Part shown: in pieces, positions 49,704-61,100 of the stretch
How positions within the stretch are numbered: position 1 is the first letter of the stretch
How the letters are laid out: the number at the start of each line of letters is the position of its first letter
Assembly: GCA_021442155.1 (NCBI GenBank)
Contig: CM038214.1
Span: forward strand, 56,762,514 to 56,826,513
Source: Cymbidium sinense
Lineage: Eukaryota > Streptophyta > Magnoliopsida > Asparagales > Orchidaceae
Reading direction: 5' to 3'
Length of the DNA: 64,000 bases
Notes under the pieces: model-generated
Seen by the model: the letters and a program-made list of their open reading frames with translations, nothing else
Told to the model about the DNA's origin: nothing
Databases searched by the model: none
Made by a program: the position numbers and the translations under genes

Positions 49704-52520
49704 TTAGGGTTTAGGTTTACTTTTTAATTTATTTAGTTTCTTTAGGTTTAGCGTTTGGGGTTTAGGGTTTAGGGTTGAGGGTTTAGTGTTAGGGTTTATG
49801 GTTTAGGGTTTATGATTTAGGGTTTAAGGTTTAGGGTTTAGGATTTTCAGTTTATGCATTTAGGGTTTAAGGCTTAGGGTTAGTGTTTAGGGTTTAATGT
49901 TTACGGTTTTTTAGGGTTTAGGGTTTAGGGTTGTAGGTTTAGGGTTTAGGGTTTAAGGTTTAGGATTTAGGGTTTATGGTTTTTTTTTAAATTAAGTAAA
50001 CCAATAGGTTTAGGTTTATTTAGATTATTTAGTTTATTTTATTTATTTTATTTTATTTTATTTTATTTTTTATTTTTATTTAGGTTTATTTTTTATTTTT
50101 GTTTAGTTTAGTTTATTTATTTTAGGTTTGTTTATTTTAGTTTAAGTTTTTCATTTTAGTTTATTTTTTAAGTTTAGGTTTATTTTTTAATTTAGTTTTA
50201 TTTTTTAAGTTTATGTTTTATTTATTTATTTTTAGTTTTAGGTTTAGGTTTATATTTTTATTTTTCTAGGTTTAGGTTTTAGGTTTTTATTTTAGGTTTA
50301 TTTCTAGTTTTTATTTATTAGTTTAGGTTTAGATTTATTTTTAGTTTATTTATTTTTATTTAGCTTAGCTTTAGGCTGAGGTTTAGTTTATTTTAGGTTT
50401 AGGGTTTACGAGTTTAGAGTTAGTTTTAGGGTTTAGGGCTTAAGGTTCATGGTTTAGGATTTCAGGTTTAGGGTTTAGGGTTTAGTGTTTAGGGTATAGG
50501 GTTTTTTTGTAAAAATAAAATTTAGAAAACCGATAGGTTTAGGTTTATTTAGTTTATTTAGTTTATTTTTTATTTATTTTAGTTTATATTACTTTTTATT
50601 TTTATTAGGTATATTTTTTATTTTTATTTAATTTAGTTAATTTATTTTAGTTTAGCTTTTTCATTTTAGTTTATTTTTAGGTTTAGTTTTATTTTTTATT
50701 TTTTTGTTTAGGTTTAGGTTTTTATTTTATTTTCTTAGGTTTAGGTTTTAGGTATTAATTTTAGGGTTATTTTCATGTTTTATTCCTTAGTTTAGGTTTA
50801 GTTTATTTTAGGTTTAGGTTTAGGTTTTATTTATATTAGTTTAGTTTATTTTATTTTAGGTTTAGGTTTATTTTATTTTGTTTATTTTAGGTTTAGGGTT
50901 TTTTTAGTTTATGGTTTAGCTTTTATTTATTATTTATTTTGAGTTTTATTTTTTAAGTTCATGTTTTTATTTAGTTTTTATTTTAATTTCTTTTAGGTTT
51001 ATTTTATTTAAGTTTTTTATTTTTAGGTTTATTTTCTTTTTTTAGTTTAGTTTAAGTTTTTATTTATTTTATTTTAGTTCAATTTTTATTTTTTATTTTA
51101 TTTTATTTTTATTTTTAAGTTTGGTTTATATTTAGGTTTTTATTTTATTTTATTTTATATTTTAAAAAGAAATTAGGTTTATGTTTTTTTATTTATTGTA
51201 TTTTTAGGTTTTATTTATTTTAGGTTAAGGTTTTTAGGTTTTTAAGAGTTATTTTATAGGGTTTTGGGTTTAGGGTTTAGGGTTCAGGGTTTAGAGTTTA
51301 GGGTTTAGGGTTTTGGGTTTAGGTTTTAGGGTTTAGGTTTATTTTATTTTATTTATTTTAGGTTTATGTTTTTATTTTACTTTATTTTAGGTTTATTTTA
51401 TTTTTATTTTACATTTAGTTTTTTTTTATTTAGGTTATTTTAGGTTTATTTTAGTTTTTTTTTTAGCTTAGTTTAGGTTTCTATTTATATTATTTTAGTT
51501 TAGTTTTTATTTTTTATATTATATCATCCTTAGGTTTAGGTTTAGGTTTAGGTTTAGGTTTAGGTTTAAGTTTAAGTTTAGGTTTTTATTTTATATTATT
51601 TTTTATTTTATTTATGTTTAGGTTTTTTTTATTTATTGTGTTTTTAGGTTTTATTTAGATTAAATTTAGTTTTTTTATATTTTTTGGGTTTAGGGTTTGC
51701 AGTTTAGGGTTTAAGGTTTAGGATTAAGGGTTGTAGGTTTAGCTATTTGGGTTTAGGGTTTAGGGCTTTAAGGTTTAGGGTTTAGGGTTTATGATTTAGG
51801 GCTTAGGGTTTAGGGTTTAGGGTTTAAGATTTAAAGTTTAGTGTTGTAGGTTTAGGGTTTAGGGTTTAAGGTTAGTTTTAGGGTCTAGGGTTTTTTTATT
51901 TTTTGTATTTTTTATTTTCTTTTTTTTTTATAAATTAAATAAACTAGTAGGTTAAGGTTTATTTAGTTTATTTTTATTTATTTTATTTTTTTTTCTATTT
52001 AGGTTTATTTTTATTTTCATTTTATTTAGGTTTTTATTTAGTTTTTATTTTATTTTATATTAGGTTTATTTTATTTTTATTTTAAGATTAGTTTTTCCTT
52101 TATTTTATTTGTTTAGTTTTGGTTTTTATTTATTTTATTTTAGTTTGGTTTTTATTTTTTATTTGTTTCCTGTTTGAATTGAGGTTTACGTTTAGATTTA
52201 GTTTATGGTTTTATTTTATTTTATTTTTTAATTTATTTTGGTTTAAGTTTATTTATTTATTTATTTTAGGTTTTATTTTGTTTAGGTTTAGGTTTTTAGC
52301 TTTTTATGGTTTAGGGTTTAAGGTTTAGGGATTAGGGTTAGTGTAGGATTTTGAGTTTAGGGTTTTGAGTTTAGGGTTTAGGGGTTAAGGTTTAGGGTTT
52401 AGGATTTAGAGTTTAGGTTTTAAGGTTTAGGGTTTAGTGTTTAGGGTTTTAAGGTTTAGTGTTTTGGGTTTTTATGGTTTAGAGCTTAGTGTTTTGGGCT
52501 TAGGTTTAGGGTTTTTGGTA
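49704..52520. repeat. Telomere-like and AT-rich interval with three anchors
   Basis: Anchors near 49,993, 50,517 and 51,936; AT-rich 49,986-50,400, 50,506-51,235, 51,336-51,675 and 51,896-52,300; TTTAGGG between. A run of about seven TTTAGG hexamers lies at 51,535-51,580. No gene seen. Confidence 0.84.
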
Positions 52521-53003
52521 TTTTTTTAATAGAGAATAAATTCAAATTCAACATTTCTTCTTTTCAATTTCATTAGCCAAGTAACACACCAAGTTTATTA
52601 AGACACTAGTGATGACATAGATCAAAAATGAGAACGCATAGAGCATATCAAAAATCCCATATAACTAGAATCATCTCTGCTATAAAGACACGGTTCCATA
52701 AGCAGCAGATCGGATCGACCATTGTTTAATTTCACTAGTTCCCATTAGAACCACCTTGCCCTCCTGAGTAGTAGGATCCACCATCATATCCCTGATCTCT
52801 CCCTCCACCACCATGGTTGTAAGCTCCATCGCTCCTCCTGCTCTATAACCACAACTACTCTGACCACCACTTCCATGTCTACTAGCACCTCCAGATCCCC
52901 CACCACCACTGCGATAACCACCGCCTCCACCTTCATCTCACTGCCAGACCTAGACTGAGCCTAGTTGATGGTGATGTTCCTACCGTCAAGGTTCTATCGA
53001 TTC
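52521..53003 (-). pseudogene. GRP cassette 16
   Basis: Minus strand: NR, a stop, NLDGRNITIN, a stop, AQSRSGS, then a frameshift before the Gly-rich tail. The last minus-strand cassette before the orientation switch. 3'UTR and A-tail tract present at 52,521-52,527. Confidence 0.77.
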
Positions 53004-54675
53004 TTAGGGTTTAAGTTTAGGTTTAGGTTTATAAGGTTTTAGGGTTTAGGTTTATTTTTTAATTTATTTAGTTACTTTAGGTTTAGGTTTAGGGTTTGGG
53101 GCTTAGGGTTTAGGGTTTAGTGTTAAGGTTTAGGGTTTAGGGTTTAAGGTTTAGGGTTTAGGGTTTTGGAATTTATGATTATAGGGTTTAATGTTTAAGG
53201 TTAGGGTTTAGGGTTTAGGGTTTAGGGTTTTTTAGAGTTTAGGATTTAGTGTTTATGGTTGAAGGTTTAGGGTTGTAGGTTTGGGGTTTAGGGTTTAGGT
53301 TTTAGGGTTTAGGGTTTAGGATTTAAGGTTAAGATTTTTTTTTAAATTAAGTAAACTGATAGGTTTAGGTTCATTTACTTTATTTTTCATTTATTTTAGT
53401 TTATTTTAATTTTTATTTTAATTTATGTTTATTTTTTATTTTTATTTAATTTTTTTTACTTATTTTAGGTTTATTTATTTCAGTTAAGTTTTTTAACTTT
53501 AGTTTATTTTTTAGGTTTAAGTTTAGGTTTAGGTTTAGGTTTTAGGGTTTAGTGTTTAGGGTTTACATTTAGGGTTATAGGATTTAGGGTTTAGGGTTTA
53601 GGGTTTAGAACTAAGTGTTTAGGGTTTAGGGTTAAAGGTTATAGGTTAAGGGTTTAGGGTTTAGAGTTTATGGTTAGTTTAATGGTTTAAGGTTAGGGTT
53701 TATTTATTTATTTATTTTATTTAGGGTTTAGGGTTAGTTTAGGGTTTTTCAGGGTTTATAATTTAGGGTTTAAGGTCTATGGTTTAGGATTTAGTGTTTA
53801 AGGTTTTTTTATCTTAAAATTAAGCAAACCAGTAGGTTTAGGTTTATTTTGTACATTTAGTATACCTTTTATTTATTTTAGGTTACTTTATTTTTTATTT
53901 TTATTTATGTTTATTTTTTATTTAGTTTAGTTTATTTATTTTAAGTTTATTTATTTTAGTTTAGGTTTTTTATTTTAGTTTATTTTTAGGTTTAAGCTTA
54001 GGTTTAGGTTTATTTTTTGGTTGAGATTTATTTTTATTTTATTTTTTAGGTTTAGGCTTTATTTTTTATTTTTAAGTTTAGGTTTAGGTTTTTATTTTAT
54101 TTTTTTAGGTTTAGGTTTTAGGTTTTTATTTTAGGTTCATTTTTATGTTTTATTTTTAATTTAGGTTTAGGCTTATTTTTAGTTTATTTTATTTTATTTA
54201 CTTTAGGTTTATATTTAGGTTTAGGCTTTATTTCTTTTAGTTTAGGTTATTATTTATTTATTTATTTTAGGTTTGGGTTTAGGTTTTATTTTTTACTTAT
54301 TTTTAGGTTTTCTTTTTTAGGTTTATTGTTTAGGTTTAGGTTTTTATTTAGTTTTTATTTTATTTTAATTTAGGATGATTTTATTTTGATTTTATGTTTA
54401 GGTTTCATTTTTAGGTTTATTTTATTTTATTAATTTAGTTTATGTTATTATTTATTTTATATTTAGTTTAGTTTTTAGCTTATTTTATTTTTAGTTTTAG
54501 TTTTAAGTTTAGGTTTAGGTTTTATTTTAGGTTTTTATTTATTTTTATTTTATTTTATTTAGTTTTAGGTTTTTTTATTTATTTTATTTTTAGGTTTTAT
54601 TTAGTTTAGGTTAAAGTTTTTAGGTTTTTAGGGTTTAGGGTTTAGGATTTTGGGTTTAGGGTTTGGGGTTTAGGA
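53004..54675. repeat. Telomere-like and AT-rich interval with two anchors
   Basis: Anchors near 53,346 and 53,818; AT-rich 53,336-53,540 and 53,806-54,630; TTTAGGG elsewhere. This is the last stretch with G+T on the + strand. No gene seen. Confidence 0.86.
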
Positions 54676-54710
54676 AGCAGGGTTTATTTAAGCTGGGTTC
54701 TAAAGTTTCA

Positions 54711-54730
54711 TATGGGGGCAAGCCCTCATA
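54711..54730. repeat. Inverted repeat (9-bp stem, 2-base loop)
   Basis: TATGGGGGC, AA, GCCCTCATA: pairs fully if one G-U wobble is allowed. Confidence 0.7.
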
Positions 54731-54741
54731 GTTAATTACAT

Positions 54742-54765
54742 CCTAAGGAAGGTGAGTTCCTTAGG
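54742..54765. repeat. Perfect inverted repeat (9-bp stem, 6-base loop)
   Basis: CCTAAGGAA at 54,742-54,750 and TTCCTTAGG at 54,757-54,765 around GGTGAG. Confidence 0.75.
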
Positions 54766-54921
54766 AATACTCTTGATTAAAGTAGGCAATTGTAGTCTCC
54801 AAAGATTTCAAAGATTGGACTTTCAATAAATTGGCTATGTTTATAAGACTAATCGAGATAGTTCAAAAAGGAGAGTCTTATTACCGAAGCCAAAAAGAGA
54901 TTAATAGGAAATACTCATGAT

Positions 54922-54936
54922 ACTAGGAAACCTAGT
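54922..54936. repeat. Perfect inverted repeat (6-bp stem, 3-base loop)
   Basis: ACTAGG, AAA, CCTAGT. Short enough to arise by chance. Confidence 0.55.
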
Positions 54937-55129
54937 AAGCATTCGAGCCTATCGTATGGTTGGGTTTTGTATATTTCAATTTGAAGAGAATTATATGTTT
55001 GAATTGGAATTTTATTAGAAAGCCAAGACTTATAATCTCACAACACAATGTTATGGAAATACCTAATAGGTGAGGATTTATACTTGTGCACAGAGGGGAA
55101 ATAATAACCTCAGATCTTAAGTCTAGAGA

Positions 55130-55149
55130 GCTTTAGCGAGGGCTAAAGC
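55130..55149. repeat. Perfect inverted repeat (8-bp stem, 4-base loop)
   Basis: GCTTTAGC, GAGG, GCTAAAGC, about 20 bp before the inverted GRP 3'UTR. Confidence 0.7.
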
Positions 55150-55169
55150 ACATCGTGAGCCTAAATGAT

Positions 55170-55380
55170 ATGATGGTTGATCTGATCTATCGCTTATGGA
55201 ATTGTGTATTTATAGTAGAGATGGTTCTAGTTATCTAGGACTTTTGATTTGCTTTATGCATGCTCATTTTTTATCTATGTCATCGCTTATGTCCCAGAAA
55301 AATTGATGTGTTACTTGGCTAATGATATTGAAAAGAAGAAATATTGAATCTAAATTTGTTCTCTGTCAAAAAAAAACAAA
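55170..55380 (+). pseudogene. GRP cassette 17: 3'UTR only, inverted
   Basis: Plus-strand sequence from ATGGTTGATCTGATC to TTTGTTCTCTGTC followed by an A run (about 55,369-55,377) matches the sense strand of the 3'UTR of the minus-strand cassettes. It begins just past where the stop codon would be, so no coding sequence remains. Its orientation is opposite to cassettes 1-16. Confidence 0.82.
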
Positions 55381-56512
55381 AAAACAATAAAGAACTTTAA
55401 ATCCTAAACTAAAACCTGAACCCTAAACCAAAACCTAAACTCTAAACCCTAAACCCTAAATCCAAAACCCTAAACCCTAAACCCTAAACCTTAAATCTTA
55501 AACCATAAATCCTAAAATCCTGAACCTTAAACCCTAAGACTTAAACCCTAAACACTAAACCCTAAGCCCTAAACCCAAAAAAAACATTAAACTAACCCTA
55601 AACTCTAAACCCTAAACCCTAAATCCTAATAATCTAAAAACCTAAACCTAAACTAAATAAAACCTAAAAATAAAATTAATAAAAATACCTAAACCAAAAT
55701 AAAATAAAATAGTAAAATAAAATAAAAACATAAACTAAAACCTAAACCTAAACCAACACATAAATCTAAACCTAAAAAAAATAAAAACAAAAAATAAAAA
55801 CTAAACTAAAATAAAATAAAGAAAAACCTAATCTAAACTAAAAAATAAAAAAACCTAAATAAAATAAAAACTACACCTAAAATAAAAAATAAAATAAACC
55901 TAAAATAAAATAAAATAAAAACTAAATAAAAACCTAAACCTAAATAATGAACCTAAAAATAAAACCTAAAAATAAATAAAAAATAAAACCTAAACCCTAA
56001 ACTAATAAAAAACCTAAACCTAAAATAAAAATAAAATAAACCTAAACCTAAACTAAATAAAATAAAATAAACATAAAATAAACCTAAACTTAATCTAAAA
56101 AATAAAACAAAAAAATAAAATTGACAAAAAAATATAAATCATAAACCTAAAAAAAATATAATAAACACCTAAACATAAACCTAAAATAAAAAAAAAACCT
56201 AAACCTAAAATTTAAAATAAAAATAAAACTAAACTAAAAAATAAACTTAAATCTAAACCTAAATGTAAAACATAAACTAAAATAAATAACCTAAGGTAAA
56301 ATAAATAAAATAAACTAAATAAACATAAACATGTGAGTTTACTTAATTTTTTTTTTAAAAAAACCTTAACCCTAAATCCTAAACCCTAAAACTAACCCTA
56401 AAATCAAAATTCTAAACCCTAAACTTAGAACCCTAAACCATAAACCATAAACCCTAAACCTTAAACCTTATATCAGAATCAGAAACCCTAAACTTTCCTA
56501 AATCCTAAACCC
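55381..56512. repeat. Inverted telomere-like and AT-rich unit (CCCTAAA on + strand)
   Basis: CCCTAAA variants to 55,660, AT-rich AAATAAAACCTAAA block to about 56,325, an inverted anchor at 56,327-56,350 (GAGTTTACTTAATTTTTTTT), then CCCTAAA. It is the reverse complement of the unit seen on the left. No gene seen. Confidence 0.86.
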
Positions 56513-56699
56513 CTACCACCCCTCCCAAAGCATTCTCTCTTTTAAGAAATTATTGAATCCCTCTTGGTGGCACATCCTCGACTGGGGATTTCTATGGCTT
56601 TGGCCATGATTTTACCAAATTCAAAGGCTTGAACGGCATATGGACATTTGCATGATGCTTCATCATTGATCATGGCTGTGGTGAGTTCTATTCCTTGGG

Positions 56700-58165
56700 C
56701 TCCACCTCAAATTCAAATAGTATCCCACACTTAAGGGCTTGCAGCCTAATGTCGCCGCTTCAACTAAATCTTTTAAAGAGGTGCTCTCTCATAAGCCTTC
56801 TCACTTTGTTGATTCGGTTAATATAATTTTGACATCTTTTAGAGGTTTGATGGCAGTAATGTGCTCTGATGTAGATGTTGAAAACATGGCAAAATAATTT
56901 GAATTTTCTGTGATCGATAAATTTGCTTAACGTCATCCAAATTTGGATAAGATTCTCTCTTTTTACCATAATCTCAAGCTTACGGGTGCTTTCTCGATTG
57001 GTCTTATTGACCCTCAACATATCCTGATTCAAATTTCTAATGATCTAGATTATTCATGTGTTTTTGTACGTCATTCTTATTTCTTCTTTAATTGACAAAT
57101 ACATTTGTTGAAGTGGTCACCCCTTTTTGACATTAAGGAAGAATATTCTATTGTCCCTGTGGGGTTATCTCTTACTAAATGGTGCATTCATTTTATTATT
57201 TCATCATGTTCTTTTTGCTGTTGGGGCTTTATTTGGTTGGCCTTTACAACTCGACCAAGCGACTGCTGAGCAATCTCACCCTTTTGTTGCTCAAATCCTC
57301 GTGGAATTAAACATAACTAAAAAATACCCTAAGGAAGTTTTGATTGGCTCCAAAAAATATGTGTATTCACATAAGGTTGAATTGGAGAACCTTCTGATTT
57401 TTTGTTAACACTGAAAAATTCTTGACCATGAAAATTTGAAATGTTATATTCTCCATCCCCACTTAAAAAAATGAAATCCTCCTAAAGAGAATGTTATTCC
57501 TACCCATAAGCTGATACCTATTTATGTTCAGAAATTGACCTCGGATCCTAAGAACGGTATGAAGGCTATTATTGAGGTCGATTATGTGGATATCTAAGTT
57601 AATCCTGTTGAACAAATTTTTGCTCCTACTGCTGATATAGATTCAACTCTTTTCAAAATGTGAAGGATGATTTACCTCTTTTTCTATCTTTGAATTTGAA
57701 TATTTATAATGCGGAGAATAATATTTTATTTAAGGTTATTAGAAGACAATTCTATTTCCTCTGATTCTATTCCTGCATCTATGCCAACTTTGATCAATGA
57801 AAATAAAGCTTTTAATGAGGAATTAAATGATGTTGAGCATGCTGAAAACATTTTTGATCCGGATTTAACTACTTGTGCTTTAAATGGTTCTAAATCATCA
57901 CCGTCTATCATTTTTAATCTTGATATTCATGTTAATCCTACTATTCAACTTAATATGGATTTCAAAGAGGGTGAACTCTTCTCCAAATAGTTGGAGAATT
58001 CTCCTAAATTTGTGAGCAATGTTACTAAATCTTACTCGGATGATGACTCTAGGGGAAAAATAATGGTTTTCAAACTTATCATGCTAAAAAAAAGTGTTAA
58101 AACTTACTCTTCCAAATTGTCGAAAACACTAGATCTACTGCGGCCTCTCACTACTCTCTTAATTA
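56700..58165 (+). pseudogene. LINE ORF1 remnant (DUF4283-like domain, broken CCHC knuckle)
   Basis: Broken frames give SFKEVLSHKPSHFVDSV (about 56,770-56,820), HPNLDKI and AFSIGLIDPQHILIQ (56,930-57,030), then an open stretch 57,127-57,408 with VGALFGWPLQLDQATAEQS and ITKKYPKEVLIGSKKY, the signature of the DUF4283 RNA-binding domain in plant LINE ORF1. The knuckle follows at 57,400-57,460, but the codons around its second Cys are stops (TAA, TGA). The linker 57,709-57,990 and basic tail 57,991-58,165 match ORF1 pieces of the minus-strand LINE. Dead copy. Confidence 0.85.
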
Positions 58166-58195
58166 ACCTTTGCTTAACCCCTTTTTATTTTACTT

Positions 58196-61100
58196 ATGTT
58201 TAATTTTCTTATTTGGAATGTTAGAGGGATCAGTACCCTCTTTATTCATAATCATATTAGAAATCTTTGTTGCATTCATAATATTTATTTACTTATTATT
58301 CTAGAGCCTCTTATTCATGCTAATAAAATTAACCATGTTGCTAGAATTATCAGCTTTAATAAATCTTTTTGTAATGTTAGTAATAAAATTTGGTGTTTTT
58401 GGAATAATTTCATTGAGGTTTCTTTTATTCAGGATTTTCAACAAGTTTTCAATGCTTAAATCTCTTATGGTGATTATTGTGTTTTTGGGCTCTTTTATTT
58501 ATGCATCTTGTATAGATCTAATAGAAATCTTCTTTGGGATAATCTGAGGAATTTTGCTACCAAGGTCAACAAACCTTGGTTTGTGGGTGGTGATTTCAAC
58601 ACTATTTTATTCTCTTCTAAATGAAGTGGTGGATGCTCTCCCAATATTCATTCCATGAAAGATATTTCCAATTTGATCCTTGATTGTAATATTATTATAA
58701 TTTGATTGAAATTAGCTTTAAGGTTTCTAATGATACTTGGCAAAACTCTAGACTTTGGCAAAGGATGGACTAGATTCTTTTTAATACTCATTGGATCACT
58801 CAATGTCCTATTACTTCAGTTGATCATTTAAGCAGAACCTTGTCTGATCATGCTCTTCTTCTAGTTTCTATTAAAGATACTTCTAATAGAATACATAAAT
58901 CTTCTCCTTTTAGATTTCAAAACATGTGGATTCAGTATATTGATTTTTTTTATGTTGTGGCTAATAATTGGAAAGCCCCTTTAAATCCTGATAATTTGAT
59001 TATGGGGATGAATAGACTTTGGTTTATACTTAAAAGACTTATACAAAATTTGGGTTGGTGGAACAAGCATTATTTTAAAAACTTTTTTGCTAATATTAAA
59101 GATATGGAAAAATTGGTTTGTAATCTTGAAGTCTCTATTATGTCTAATCCTTCTAAGATTAAGGACTTGACTGAGGCGAAAGATAAACTCGTTAACTTTT
59201 AGAATATGGAAGAGATTTACTTGCACCAAAAAGCTGCTAGTAAGCATATTGCGGATGGTGATAGGAATACTAGGTATTTCCATGCTTTAGTTAATAAAAA
59301 GAGAGCTTTAAATAATATTTAAAAAATTAAAGATGACAATGGTGTTTGGATTACGGAGAATAATGATATTAAGGAATCGATTATTAATAATGCCTGGTTT
59401 TCCACTTTGCTTAATGTGGAAGCTTTGGGTTTCTTTGCCTCTTCACATGGCTTAAGACAAGGGGATCCATTATCTCCTACTTTATTTATTATTATTGTTG
59501 AGTACTTATCTAGGAGCATCAATGATTTATTTTTTAACAATCCTAGTATGTACTACAGAACTCTTGGTGGTCTTCATATTTTCTATTTAAGCTTTGCAGA
59601 TGATTTCATTATTTTTTTTAAATGCTTCTATTCATCATATCAAGCATCTCAAGTATTTTCTAAATTAATTTAGTAGAGAAAGTGGCCTTTCTATCAATGA
59701 TAACAAAAGCTATTTTATCACTTCCTCTCCTATCTTTAATAATAAAATTAGTCAAATCCTACATATCAGTAATTTTAAGCATCAACACTTATCTCTAAAG
59801 TACTTGGGTACTCCTCCATTTAAAGGCCCAAAATGATCCCATCTATTTGACAAGTTAATTAAAAAATTTTAAATAAAATTTCCATTTGGGAATTCCATTT
59901 ACTTTCCTTTGGTGGTAGGCTCACCATTCTTAAAAGCACTCTCAATTCAATGCCTCTTTATTTGATTCAAACCATTATCACCATTAATGCTACTCTCATC
60001 AAAATTGATCGCTTGCTTAATAAATTTTTTTGGCCTACAATAACTCTACCAAAAGAATCCATTAGACATATTGGAAAAAATTTTGTGGTCAATTGGGTGA
60101 AGGTGCTCTAGGTTGCAAACCTATTCGTGAAGCTATCATCGCTTTCTCTCATAAGTTTTGGTGGAATTTTAGAAAGAATGATAGCCTTTGGGCTATGTTT
60201 ACGATGGAAAAATATTGCCAAGGCAAACACCCTCTTATTTGTGCTTATAAAGTTGGTGACTCTCCAGTTTGGAAAAGGCTTTGAGCCATTAAATAGGTTG
60301 TTGAATTCTTAATGTGTCAGGGTATTCATTCGGGTACTTCTTTCTTTTGGCAAGACAATTAGACTAGCAACTGCTCCATTGACACCTTTTTATCTACCCA
60401 CTATACTTCACTATCAAAGTTAACTCTTTTTGGCTTAATAATAATTGGAATGAAAGGAAACTTGAGAATTATATCCCTATTTATCTTTTTGTAAATTTTA
60501 GAAATATCCCCATTTCTTTTTGTCAACTTGAGAAAGCTTATAATGGTGATTTTGTTCTTAAAGAGGTTTGCAGTTTTATTAGAGTTAAGTAGAACCACTC
60601 CAATGCCTTTATTAAACTTTGGAACAATATAATTTCCATTTCCTATTTAGCTTTTTGCTTAGAGGGTTTTGAATAACTTTATTCCTATGGACTCTTTTCT
60701 CTGGACTAAAGGGTTTTATTTACCATCCAAATGCCATTGTTGCTTTCATATTGAAAATCTAAATCATGTTTTTGTCAATGGTGCTATTGCTTCTAAATTA
60801 TGGCTTTGGTATGATGTTTTATTTAAAACCAACTATTTTCATGGTTCTCTTTCTTTATATCAACTTCTTAAAGTTTGTTTCAAAAAAACTATGAAAGGTC
60901 ATATACAAGTTTTAATTGCAATTACCCTTCTCTGGTTCATCTGGATGGATAGAAATGATGTTAAATATCGTGGAACTCCTATGAACCATAAAAGGATTTT
61001 GGATAAAACTAAAGAAAAATAAATTCATGCTCTGTTTAATGCCAATCTTATTAGTGACATTCATTTTAGAGGCTATAATCTTGTGGCTAAAAAATTGGGT

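Larger units (their letters stand above)
54676..55169. other. Non-repetitive spacer at the orientation switch
   Basis: About 490 bp unlike anything else in the window: no TTTAGGG, balanced base composition, no open frame over about 60 codons. It contains four short inverted repeats (separate entries). Left of it repeats read TTTAGGG on the + strand, right of it CCCTAAA. It could be a piece of an unrecognised transposon or LTR, or unique DNA captured at a rearrangement; I cannot identify it. Confidence 0.7.

Noticed and set aside
12111..53003. A CRISPR array or other spaced-repeat immune locus suggested by regular repetition
   Set aside because: Units are kilobases apart, made of gene fragments and telomere-like DNA, in a plant genome; no short repeat-spacer pattern or associated genes.
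54676..55169. Helitron or LTR end in the spacer
   Set aside because: Hairpins are present, but I see no TC...CTRR termini, no TG...CA LTR pair, no primer-binding site and no recognisable coding sequence.
53004..56512. Foldback (hairpin) assembly artefact at the orientation switch
   Set aside because: Sequences on the two sides of the spacer are different modules and do not mirror each other, although long-read confirmation is still the decisive test.
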